Shown one piece after another: positions 27,628-35,690 of a stretch of 64,000 nt of DNA (positions within the stretch are counted from its first letter, which is position 1; the number at the start of each line of letters is the position of its first letter). The DNA is from Gammaproteobacteria bacterium (GTDB taxonomy: Bacteria > Pseudomonadota > Gammaproteobacteria > Enterobacterales > Kangiellaceae): assembly GCA_013373375.1 (NCBI GenBank), contig JABXHY010000025.1:1-64000 (forward strand), read 5' to 3'. The translations under genes and the position numbers were made by a program. The notes under the pieces are model-generated. The model did not search any database. It saw only the letters and a program-made list of their open reading frames with translations, and was not told where the DNA came from.

Positions 27628-28008
27628 TCATTCTATTTGAAAACTGCAGCTAACGTAAAACTGTCCTGTGTGCTGCTCAATTAACATTTGACTGGATATA
27701 TCTTTTAAAGCCAGAGCCGCCCGTATTTGATAAGAGCCTCTTGATAAGCCTAACGAAGACATCAGCACAGAAAAATGCTGGGAGTCGCTTGAGTTTATTT
27801 TAACTTCACTCAACGCCATCATATACATTAGGCTTGAATCTAAATCATGAGTAACTTCATCTTTTTCATTAACGATAACCGCTCGAATGCGCTGAGAGCT
27901 TGAAAAACCGATCTTCTGAGTTCGCTTGGTCAGATTAACAATTTTATAGCGAAGTGTTATCGACTCATCGACAGCAAATTTTGTTTTTGCTTGGTCACTC
28001 GAATCCAA
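27628..28008 (-). CDS. BsuPI-like beta-sandwich protein, start uncertain
   Basis: 126 aa if the TTG at 28008 is used. The fold pattern (ITLRYKIVNLTKRTQKIGF, IRAVIVNEKDEV, hydrophobic strand, SRGSYQIRAALAL) matches the BsuPI intracellular protease-inhibitor domain, which is also found in periplasmic proteins. The frame stays open upstream to a TAG at 28132-28134 and would add about 41 residues, including ISSKAISSQTISSK from a small tandem repeat, but no ATG, GTG or TTG occurs there. The extended frame would overlap the kelch gene end. Either the TTG is real and coupled to the kelch gene, or the gene lost its 5' end. Protease-inhibitor activity is not established. Confidence 0.55.
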   Translation of the reverse strand: MDSSDQAKTKFAVDESITLRYKIVNLTKRTQKIGFSSSQRIRAVIVNEKDEVTHDLDSSLMYMMALSEVKINSSDSQHFSVLMSSLGLSRGSYQIRAALALKDISSQMLIEQHTGQFYVSCSFQIE

Positions 28009-28050
28009 TAAATATAGTGACGTCTCAAATACATCATTCTCAAAGTCATT

Positions 28051-28106
28051 TTTTGACGATATAGTTTGTGACGATATAGCTTTTGAAGAGATAGCTTTTG
28101 AAGATG
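28051..28106 (-). repeat. 15-bp tandem repeat, about 3.5 units
   Basis: Units of the form (C/G)TTTTGAAGAGATAG / TTTGTGACGATATAG follow one another between the kelch and BsuPI-like genes. In the BsuPI frame they read ISSKA-type pentapeptides. Confidence 0.65.
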
Positions 28107-28112
28107 TGTCGA

Positions 28113-29132
28113 TTACTCTTTCCTCAAAGTTCTATCAGGCTCGAATACGCTAAGATGATTGGTTGTTTCATTGCCACCTGCTTTTGCCGCTCCACCAATC
28201 AAATAGATTCGATTTTTCACTGCAACTGCTCCAAGTCCGTGGCGAGGGAGAGGCATTTCAGATTCATGATTCCAGACATCTTTTATTGTGTCATAGCGCC
28301 AAACTTTTTTGTAAACACCACCACCATTATTAAAGTGCTCACCACCAAAAACATAAATATAATGTCCAATAGCTTGCGCAGCTAATCCTCCTTGTGCTTG
28401 AGGCATTGGAGCAACCTTTTGCCAACTGTCTTTTTCAAAATCATAAACTTCATTCGTTGCCAAATTACCGCCTTCTACTGTTCGGCCTCCAATAACAAAC
28501 CACCGTTTACCGACTTGAGCTGAACAAGCACTGTTTCTTGCTGTCGGGATTGGTCTGGCACATTGCCAAACACCCGTTTTTGGTTCAAAAACTTGATGAG
28601 ATGCAATATCGCTGTGGTCACTCCAATTCCCATTGTTTGAGCCAACAGGCTTTCTACCACTCACCAAGTGAATCTTGTTAGCGTGAGTAGTAGCAACCGT
28701 TTCACACATCGGATATGGCATATTAAAAGGTGAACGATGCCACTGACCTTGATTGTGATCTAACATTAAAACATCTCGACTCGCAGTCCAAATGCCTCTT
28801 TCCGAGATCGTAAATCCGCTAAATGCAAATAACTGATCATCAAACACGACTAAAAAAGGGTGATGTCTCGGCTCTGGTAATTGGTGCAACCACATCCATT
28901 TCTCATTATTGATATCAAATCCAATAACACGATCTGAAACACTCAATTGATTTTGCTCGTTAGCGTATAAGCCACCAGCAACAACTATTTGATTGCGAAA
29001 AAGTGCAGGATAAATTTCCTGAACCTTGAGAGGCATCGCTGGCAAGGTATTCCAGTTTGCATAAACCGTAGAAGACATCACTAAAGCTGATGAATAAACG
29101 GTCGAGCTAAGAAACTGACGACGTGAAATCAA
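28113..29132 (-). CDS. exported kelch-repeat beta-propeller protein
   Basis: 339 aa. The N-terminus SRRQFLSSTVYSSALVMSSTVYA has a twin-Arg followed by a hydrophobic stretch, suggesting Tat export. The body has five to six kelch units, each with a Gly-Gly pair and spaced Trp (VVAGGLYANEQN, WFVIGGRTVEGG, YVFGGEHFNNGG, YLIGGAAKAGG). The motif KVAPMPQAQGG is typical. Propellers of this type bind protein or carbohydrate; there is no enzymatic motif. It is the fourth gene of a leftward run that begins with the class C serine hydrolase, 25 bp after the DsrE-like gene. Confidence 0.88.
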   Translation of the reverse strand: MISRRQFLSSTVYSSALVMSSTVYANWNTLPAMPLKVQEIYPALFRNQIVVAGGLYANEQNQLSVSDRVIGFDINNEKWMWLHQLPEPRHHPFLVVFDDQLFAFSGFTISERGIWTASRDVLMLDHNQGQWHRSPFNMPYPMCETVATTHANKIHLVSGRKPVGSNNGNWSDHSDIASHQVFEPKTGVWQCARPIPTARNSACSAQVGKRWFVIGGRTVEGGNLATNEVYDFEKDSWQKVAPMPQAQGGLAAQAIGHYIYVFGGEHFNNGGGVYKKVWRYDTIKDVWNHESEMPLPRHGLGAVAVKNRIYLIGGAAKAGGNETTNHLSVFEPDRTLRKE

Positions 29133-29157
29133 AACTTAATCCTTTCCTAAATAACCA

Positions 29158-29697
29158 TTAAAATGGGTTAAGGGTATAGCCCTGCTGCTGTAATACTGCA
29201 TGAGCGGTCATCGCAGATAATGCAACTGTCATCTCAGGTAAGAAATCTTCATTTTGAAGTTTCTGATAAGCTGCACTCTGGCCGCAAACGATAATTTGCA
29301 CATTTTGCTTAATCAGTAACGAAATAAGTTCTTCGTTATTGTTGTCGGTATCAAATTTCTCTTTATATCTCTTTTGTGTTAAAAAATCATTTAATGCGCT
29401 ACCGTGAACAACTAAAGCCAAATTAATGTCATTGAGCTTAATACCAGATCTCACATGCATATTGATAAATCTAGCCAATGAATTAATATTTTGGTTAACT
29501 TTTCCAGTCTCCGATTGCTCTGATATATCAAATACAACTTTAAATTTTGTCTGCTTAGGAATTGGCCACGTTTGTTTTACGGTCGTGTTAATACCATAGT
29601 TTTCGAATATCGGTCCGTTTGAAAATTCGGAAGTCTCCGCGTATAAGAAGCTCGATAATATTAATAGACAACATACGAAAACAAATTTGATTTTCAT
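29158..29697 (-). CDS. periplasmic DsrE/DsrF-like protein
   Basis: 179 aa with a signal peptide (LSSFLYA/ETSE). The DsrE-like alpha/beta domain shows FKVVFDISEQ, INLALVVHGSALNDFL and VQIIVCGQSAAYQ. The Cys in VCGQSA is the position conserved in DsrE-like proteins, where it can carry sulfur. Exported DsrE-like proteins are common in Proteobacteria with unclear function. One bp separates it from the pseudouridine synthase gene upstream. Confidence 0.85.
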   Translation of the reverse strand: MKIKFVFVCCLLILSSFLYAETSEFSNGPIFENYGINTTVKQTWPIPKQTKFKVVFDISEQSETGKVNQNINSLARFINMHVRSGIKLNDINLALVVHGSALNDFLTQKRYKEKFDTDNNNEELISLLIKQNVQIIVCGQSAAYQKLQNEDFLPEMTVALSAMTAHAVLQQQGYTLNPF

Positions 29698-29698
29698 T

Positions 29699-30403
29699 TT
29701 AATTACGCCATGTTAGTGATTTTGCTTTTGAATTAACAATCGACCAAAATTTTTCGGTTAGAAATAGCTCCCCTGATTCAGGTTTCGAACTCACTTCTAA
29801 TCGATTACCATTCATATCTTTAAAAGCCAATTGCCAACAGTGAAGGTAACATCTATCGATATCAATAGAATTACTACTTATGGTTGCGTATCGTTGGTCA
29901 CCCAAAATGGGACTACCATTACTTTTGAGAGCAACTCGAATTTGATGAGTTTTCCCCGTTACTGGTTTTACGATAGCAACTCTTAGACCTTCTTGAAACC
30001 CAATACTGTAGAACTCTGTAATAGCGGGTTGTTGTTTAGAGTGTTCAAGTCGCCAATTCCCATTTCTCCCTTGACTCATATCACCAGAAATGAGCCCCTG
30101 TTTTTTCTTCGGTTTGCCCTTTGTGATTGCGAGATAAATTTTCCCAACCGACTGGTCTTGGAATTGTTTAGAAAGATGTGCTGCACTTTGAGAGTTCTTA
30201 GCAAGTAACAAACAACCACTTGTTACCTTATCTAAACGATGCGCGGGAGCTAAAAATGGTAAATTGAGCTTAGCTTTTAATGAGAAAATAAATCCATCAC
30301 CGGCTTCATTATGAAGAGTATGACCAGCTGGTTTATTGATTACCAGCCAGTCATCGGTTTGCTTGATAATTAGGGATTCGAAATCGTCGATAAATCTAGC
30401 CAA
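29699..30403 (-). CDS. RluA-family pseudouridine synthase
   Basis: Isomerises specific uridines in RNA, probably rRNA or tRNA. 234 aa, catalytic domain only, without an S4 domain. The catalytic motif HRLDKVTSGCLLLAKN carries the essential Asp. KPAGHTLHNE and PVTGKTHQIRVAL are the other RluA signatures. The target cannot be assigned; it resembles the short RluA-like proteins of marine gammaproteobacteria. It overlaps the end of the serine hydrolase gene by 8 bp, so translation is coupled. Confidence 0.9.
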   Translation of the reverse strand: MARFIDDFESLIIKQTDDWLVINKPAGHTLHNEAGDGFIFSLKAKLNLPFLAPAHRLDKVTSGCLLLAKNSQSAAHLSKQFQDQSVGKIYLAITKGKPKKKQGLISGDMSQGRNGNWRLEHSKQQPAITEFYSIGFQEGLRVAIVKPVTGKTHQIRVALKSNGSPILGDQRYATISSNSIDIDRCYLHCWQLAFKDMNGNRLEVSSKPESGELFLTEKFWSIVNSKAKSLTWRN

Positions 30404-32270
30404 ATGTCTGAAATCCTATGATTCCAAAATAAAGCAAATAACAGGTTACAACTGAGTAAATGATACTGGAAAATAAACAAAACCACTTGCTGTAAGCGTT
30501 AATATCGCGATTGAAGTAACGAACACTTTGCAGCAATCCACCAAATGCAGATATAGCAAATATATAAGTCGCAACCATTATGATAAATGAGGCTGCACTT
30601 ATTTTGCCTAATAAATTCATTAAATCGACCACTTGAGCAATCGCAAAGGTAACGACAAAGACAACAACACTTAAACTGGCAATAAAAGGCCAAACACGAA
30701 CTTGCATAGCAGGTCCTTTTTGTATTTTGCCAATCAGCCACCGCACTAACCATACCCAAAACCAGATAAGATGAAGCACGATTAAACCAATGAAAGTGAA
30801 AAATAATGCTTGTCCCAGATAATGACGAAAAGCCGATATTTTTTGTAAGTACTGACCATTCACTTGAATTGCCAAACCCTGCTCATCTTTGAGCAGCGCG
30901 AGACTCGCTTTTGATTGTTTATTTTGGCGTAACAGGCGATCACTCGTAGGGACATAACTTATATCTTCCGCACTATCCGAAAAGCGGCCGCCTTTCTCAT
31001 TGAGCGTTAATTCACGAACCCCCATAACCTGCTCAATAAATCGCGAAAATTCTTGGCGGGGATTCACTGGCATGTAGTAGCCGGAATATTCTTTGGCGAT
31101 GTCTGCAGATAATTCATGTTCATTCGGCAACTTCGGTCCAGATACACCATAAGTCAGATAATCCTTGATGGCTTTTGAAATTTCCCGCATTCCTTCTCCG
31201 CCATTCGTGTTAATCATAAAGGCATAACCAAACCCTTGGTCTGCATTGTAGGCAAGTTCAGCAGCACCTCCATTAACGCCGCCATTATGACCATGAAACC
31301 AAAAGTTTTTGTATGGGGTAGAGTAATTTGTAATACCATAGCCTGTCTTCAGTCCGGCACGAACGGCAAGCGTGGTTAAAGGCCGCTCCATATGCCGCAT
31401 CAATCTTTCAGGTAATACTCTTTCTCCATTAAATTCTCCGCGATTGAGAAAAAACTTTACTAGATTGGCCATATCGCGAGCTGTGGAATTTATAGAACCC
31501 GAAGGTCGCATCATAATATGCCAATAATCGACGGGTTGCTGCTCGACGTATAGCGTTGCCATTAATGTGTCATCAGACGGATAACGGTAGGTGGTCGACA
31601 TCATGTTTAATGGTTGCAGAAAATTCTTTTCGATGTAGCGTTCAAAATCCATGTTTGTCTTTTTTTGAATAACATAAGCCATCACTGCAGGGCCCGCATT
31701 GGAATAAGACATTCTTTCGCCTGGCCGCCATCTCGACACTCTTGAATGCGGATGGAAATCCAATCCCTGCTTAAGTGTTAACGGTTTTGGATCATTATTG
31801 GCGTATTCAGGAAGATGAATATCATCCCAACCCGCAGTATGCTGAAGCAGATGAATCAGCTTCACCGGATGAGTTGACTCCCAAGGATTTGTAAACTCTA
31901 ATTCGGGGACCATCATTCGAAGGTGAGTATCGAGATCCAGCTCCCCTTCTTCGATTAACTTTAACGCAGCTAAACCGACGAACATTTTTGATATCGAACC
32001 AATTCGAAACTGAGTTTCAGCAGATGCAGCAATATTTTGTTCTTTATTTGCTAAACCAAAACCAGCCACTAATCGATCGGTTTCCTTATCGACTATGGCG
32101 ACGCTTAAACCTGGTATTGCATGATATTCAATGATGTCTTCAAGTTGTGCTTTCAATTCTTCGATATTTTTCGCTGGCGAACGTTCCTCAGCCTTTTCAT
32201 CTTCACTGAATAACTGATTGGAAATGAGCAATATGACCAAAGTAATGATCAGTTTAAAACGAGAAAACAT
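30396..32270 (-). CDS. class C beta-lactamase-like serine hydrolase with C-terminal membrane domain
   Basis: Exported serine hydrolase, 624 aa from ATG 32270, which has AGGGG at good distance and opens the signal peptide FKLIITLVILLISNQLFS; the longer frame is rejected. The catalytic Ser92-x-x-Lys95 (GSISKMF) and Tyr189-Ser-Asn (YSNAG) are present, and HGHNGG stands for the third box. The catalytic domain ends at about 380. After a beta region, four membrane helices (about 490-620) anchor it. Members include esterases, D-aminopeptidases and PBP4*-like proteins; a true beta-lactamase is unlikely given the fusion. It heads the leftward operon with rlu-like, dsrE-like and kelch genes. Confidence 0.9.
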   Translation of the reverse strand: MFSRFKLIITLVILLISNQLFSEDEKAEERSPAKNIEELKAQLEDIIEYHAIPGLSVAIVDKETDRLVAGFGLANKEQNIAASAETQFRIGSISKMFVGLAALKLIEEGELDLDTHLRMMVPELEFTNPWESTHPVKLIHLLQHTAGWDDIHLPEYANNDPKPLTLKQGLDFHPHSRVSRWRPGERMSYSNAGPAVMAYVIQKKTNMDFERYIEKNFLQPLNMMSTTYRYPSDDTLMATLYVEQQPVDYWHIMMRPSGSINSTARDMANLVKFFLNRGEFNGERVLPERLMRHMERPLTTLAVRAGLKTGYGITNYSTPYKNFWFHGHNGGVNGGAAELAYNADQGFGYAFMINTNGGEGMREISKAIKDYLTYGVSGPKLPNEHELSADIAKEYSGYYMPVNPRQEFSRFIEQVMGVRELTLNEKGGRFSDSAEDISYVPTSDRLLRQNKQSKASLALLKDEQGLAIQVNGQYLQKISAFRHYLGQALFFTFIGLIVLHLIWFWVWLVRWLIGKIQKGPAMQVRVWPFIASLSVVVFVVTFAIAQVVDLMNLLGKISAASFIIMVATYIFAISAFGGLLQSVRYFNRDINAYSKWFCLFSSIIYSVVTCYLLYFGIIGFQTFG

Positions 32271-32339
32271 AGTGGCCCCTTGTTTAATTCTCATTAAGCA
32301 GATTAGCTAATGATGTTCTGATATTTCACCATATATCGA

Positions 32340-33212
32340 CTAAGTTTTTTTTGCAATAAAGGCTGATATTGGTCTTCCATCATCCAAGTAATGTATTTCA
32401 TCTCGTAATACAGAAAAACCTTGAAAAGTACTCGCCAACTCACCCGTCTTTAACAAAAAATTTGGATTTTTTGGTGAACCAAACTGCTCAGCGCCCTGCA
32501 TAAAAGTCTGATAAGCAATCAGACCGCCCTTCGATAGCCAGTTTTTAATTATTGGAAATAAAGGTCGATGGAGATACCGGCATACAACAATTGCATCGAA
32601 TGACCGAGGGAAAGAGTCTGGCAAGTCAACAGACGAAGATTCTAAGTTGATTTCTTCTAGCGCTAAATCAACGCCGTGGTAATGACTGGTTAATTGAGCT
32701 CTAGTTAGTGCTGTCGTCGAATAATCGACGCCATAAACTTGATGCCCTTTTAAAGCTAAATAGGTTGCATCTCTTCCTGAACCGCACGCCAGATCCAATA
32801 CACAGGCACCATCAGGAAAGGTTAAAGATAATTCATTCTCAATAAATTCATCAATAAACTTTGAAGGACGCCAATAAAAATGGTTACTTGAACCCTTCTC
32901 ATATGACAGTTCACTAATGGAGTCTATTTGCTCCCAATCAAGAATGCATTCGAGTGCTAGATTACGCTCTTGAAAAAATTCACACACTTTTGGTTTAGTC
33001 TTCGCATCAGCAATGACTATAAAAGATTGGGTTTTATCAGGAAATTCCTGCATGCGCATGTATAAGGCATGCGCAGGAATATTAACGCTTCGTTTTATAT
33101 GCTTTACGCAATAAACATCGTTATCGCGACAGTCAAATATAGGCTTACCATGCTCTGTCCAGTTAATGATTGCTTTAATTTGCTCGCTCAAAAATCCGCA
33201 CCTTTTCCACAA
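32340..33212 (-). CDS. rhodanese-like / SAM-dependent methyltransferase fusion
   Basis: Up to 290 aa. The N-terminal 100 residues are rhodanese-like (PIFDCRDNDVYCVKHIKRSVNIP), but the loop that should hold the catalytic Cys reads VIADAKTK, so sulfur transfer is unlikely. The C-terminal class I methyltransferase domain has motif I VLDLACGSGRDATYLAL, then VYGVDYS and DAIVVCRYLHRPLFP, resembling TehB-type methyltransferases. The first codon given is TTG (33212); a TTG at 33191 (LSEQIKAI) with AAAAGG upstream is just as plausible. Probably a small-molecule or metalloid methylase. Confidence 0.85.
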   Translation of the reverse strand: MWKRCGFLSEQIKAIINWTEHGKPIFDCRDNDVYCVKHIKRSVNIPAHALYMRMQEFPDKTQSFIVIADAKTKPKVCEFFQERNLALECILDWEQIDSISELSYEKGSSNHFYWRPSKFIDEFIENELSLTFPDGACVLDLACGSGRDATYLALKGHQVYGVDYSTTALTRAQLTSHYHGVDLALEEINLESSSVDLPDSFPRSFDAIVVCRYLHRPLFPIIKNWLSKGGLIAYQTFMQGAEQFGSPKNPNFLLKTGELASTFQGFSVLRDEIHYLDDGRPISAFIAKKT

Positions 33213-33271
33213 CCTAATTAACTGGGATCGCGCTGTTAACCTAACAATAAACTGACAATTTCATCACCAGC

Positions 33272-34471
33272 TTACTTTATACTAAATACTTTTCCGTAAG
33301 TTAAACAACGCCAAACCCACTCTAATGGCCCGAACTTGAAAAAGTGCATCCAGATATTCGACACAATGATCAGTAGAGACCAAATACCGACAGTAGTATA
33401 AATAAGCTCGAGTCGATTCAGTTCACCATAAAAACCGAAACCAAAGCCATAAAAAATTATGCTACAAATAATCGACTGCATTATGTAATTGGTAAATGCC
33501 ATTTTTCCAACATTTGAAAACCAGCCAATAATTTTACCTACTGGTAAGCGATAACACAGAAGTACAATTAACGCACAGTAACCAAGCGCAGAAAAAGTGC
33601 TGCCCCAATAATTATATTGTGCGCCAAATGCCATTGAGTATTTCCAATGAAACGACTGCTCGATATTGTTTAAAGCACCGTAAGTGGTTAAAGCACTACC
33701 CAATCCAATCCCAATAAAAAGAACTAATAAGTAACTCGACTTTTTCCAGGTTGCATCAAAAAAGCCAGAGCGATACAACACGATTCCAATCAAATTGAGT
33801 GCCAGTGTTTTAAAGACAAACATAAGGGTATAACTTTGTAATTCAGGGACTTGCTGTAAGCGGTACCAAAAAGCATCGGCCCAACTGCCAGTATAAGCAC
33901 TTATTTCTGCATTTAAATTTTCTTGGGACGGTTGCCATAAAGGTAAGATATCCGACGCTATTGCATCCTCGGGCATGAATGGAAACAGAAATCCTGGTAA
34001 AAAGATCATCAACCACAAGGCTACCAACATTCCGCTAGCACTCCACAACAGAGTTTTATTAGTGGCTTCCAAAAAAAGGAACGTTAAACATCCTGTGATG
34101 GCATAGGCGACTAGAATGTCTCCCCACCAAATAAAGTAAGCATGAATTAAACCAAACAACAACAACCAGACCATTCTCATATAATGGCGCTTCCCGGCAT
34201 GACCTTCCCTTTCGGCAACTCGCTTAGCAAAGATATGAATACCTACACCAAATAAAATAGAAAAGATTCCCATGAATTTTTGGTCGAAAATAAGATGAGT
34301 AAACCAATAGCTGGTGACGTTATTACCGCTAAACTCGGGAAATACTGTTGGGTTGCCGTAAGCTGCAAACGGAAAAGCGAATGCTTGTATATTCATCATA
34401 AGAATACCAAGAACAGCAATACCGCGAATAAAATCAAGCCTGATATTCCGATTATTAGGCAATTGAGTCAT
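33272..34471 (-). CDS. DUF418 family membrane protein
   Basis: 399 aa, eight to ten membrane helices. The start is set at ATG 34471 (MTQLPNNR) with AAAAGGA upstream; a longer frame would overlap trmH by 56 bp. Family marks are RLDFIRGIAVLGILMMNIQ at the start, FSILFGVGI, HAYFIWWGDILVAYAI, and the C-terminal DUF418 region with MAFTNYIMQSIICSIIFYG, FGPLEWVWRCLTYG. The fold is related to acyltransferase-3-like membrane proteins; function unknown. It follows trmH on the same strand. Confidence 0.88.
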   Translation of the reverse strand: MTQLPNNRNIRLDFIRGIAVLGILMMNIQAFAFPFAAYGNPTVFPEFSGNNVTSYWFTHLIFDQKFMGIFSILFGVGIHIFAKRVAEREGHAGKRHYMRMVWLLLFGLIHAYFIWWGDILVAYAITGCLTFLFLEATNKTLLWSASGMLVALWLMIFLPGFLFPFMPEDAIASDILPLWQPSQENLNAEISAYTGSWADAFWYRLQQVPELQSYTLMFVFKTLALNLIGIVLYRSGFFDATWKKSSYLLVLFIGIGLGSALTTYGALNNIEQSFHWKYSMAFGAQYNYWGSTFSALGYCALIVLLCYRLPVGKIIGWFSNVGKMAFTNYIMQSIICSIIFYGFGFGFYGELNRLELIYTTVGIWSLLIIVSNIWMHFFKFGPLEWVWRCLTYGKVFSIK

Positions 34472-34526
34472 TAGTAGGTCCTTTTCAAATATTTTGTTAA
34501 ATGTTAGTCCTAATACTGGCGTTTTA

Positions 34527-35204
34527 TTACACCTTGTGACGCAATTGCTCCCATTCAGCGTCAGCAATTTCGCCAAACTCATCGAGTATCGGATAGCGCA
34601 ATCCGTGTTTCTTACAAAACTGCGTCACCTTAGGGTGTAACCATTCAAAACAAAGTCGATCCATATCGCCTTGCTCTAACTTGCATTCGCCATACATGCC
34701 TGCTTGCTGTCGCTGGCGTTGTGCTTCATATAAAATTACGGCGTTAGCAACAGAAACATTAAGCGATTGAACCATTCCTAACATTGGAATTAGCACATGA
34801 TGATCGGCAGCTTCCGATGCCTCTTCGGTAACACCATATTTTTCAGCACCCAGCAATAAACAAGTGGGTTGGGTATAGTCAATACTTCTAAAGTCAACAG
34901 CTCGTTCGGAAAAGTGAGCCGCGAGCACTTGCATACCCTGTTGCTTCACAACTTTAATGCTGTCAGAAAACTTTTCATAACGATGTACTTTTACCCAACG
35001 ATCGGAACCCATCGCGGTACCACCACAACGATTAATTTGTCCTTCTGCACGTACCGCATGAATATTTCCAATCCCAACCGCATCTGCCGTTCGTACAACC
35101 GCCGCCACATTATGAGGCTTATGTACTTGATCCATTAAAATGGTTAAATCCGGTTGTCGATTCGCAAGCAACTGCTTAATTCGCGCCAGTCGATTTTCTC
35201 TCAT
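34527..35204 (-). CDS. trmH: tRNA (guanosine-18-2'-O)-methyltransferase
   Basis: SPOUT methylase for Gm18 in tRNA, 225 aa. The typical text is QPDLTILMDQVHKPHNVAAVVRTADAVG at the start (Arg of the NxxxxxRT motif present), then TCLLLGAEKYGV and IPMLGMVQSLNVSVANA, the knotted cofactor site. A C-terminal extension as in E. coli TrmH is present. Position after spoT/ridA matches the gmk-rpoZ-spoT-trmH order of gammaproteobacteria. Confidence 0.96.
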   Translation of the reverse strand: MRENRLARIKQLLANRQPDLTILMDQVHKPHNVAAVVRTADAVGIGNIHAVRAEGQINRCGGTAMGSDRWVKVHRYEKFSDSIKVVKQQGMQVLAAHFSERAVDFRSIDYTQPTCLLLGAEKYGVTEEASEAADHHVLIPMLGMVQSLNVSVANAVILYEAQRQRQQAGMYGECKLEQGDMDRLCFEWLHPKVTQFCKKHGLRYPILDEFGEIADAEWEQLRHKV

Positions 35205-35248
35205 AAGAATTAATGTCTTAAATAAATAGGGGTAAAAATACTACTGAT

Positions 35249-35638
35249 TTAAATCGGCACAACCATAATGCCATCCATTTCAACATTAGCACCCTTAGGC
35301 AGTTCTTTGACACCAATGGCTGCGCGAGCAGGATAAGGCTCAGAAAAATATTCCGACATAATTTCATTAACAGTTGCAAAGCAAGACAAATCAGTTAAAA
35401 AGATATTGAGCTTTACGATATCATTTAAACTGCCACCAGCGGCTACTGCAACTGCAGATAAATTTTTAAAAACCTGATGAATTTGCGTTTCAATAGACTC
35501 GTTTAATAATTCCATTGATGCTGGATCGAGAGGAATCTGACCAGAAAAATAAACCGTATTACCAACTTTGGTCGCTTGCGAATAAGTGCCAATAGCTGCA
35601 GGCGCTTTGTCAGTCGAAACAATAGTTTTAGTCATCAT
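35249..35638 (-). CDS. ridA: RidA family enamine/imine deaminase
   Basis: Hydrolyses reactive enamine/imine intermediates such as 2-aminoacrylate. 129 aa. The marks are [26 protein letters not shown], the binding Arg in [13 protein letters not shown], and [12 protein letters not shown]. It follows spoT directly, as in many gammaproteobacteria. Confidence 0.95.
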   Translation of the reverse strand: MMTKTIVSTDKAPAAIGTYSQATKVGNTVYFSGQIPLDPASMELLNESIETQIHQVFKNLSAVAVAAGGSLNDIVKLNIFLTDLSCFATVNEIMSEYFSEPYPARAAIGVKELPKGANVEMDGIMVVPI

Positions 35639-35690
35639 AGATCCTTAATATTCAATATTTATTATTTAAAGTTTTGCAAGACGTTAAGCT

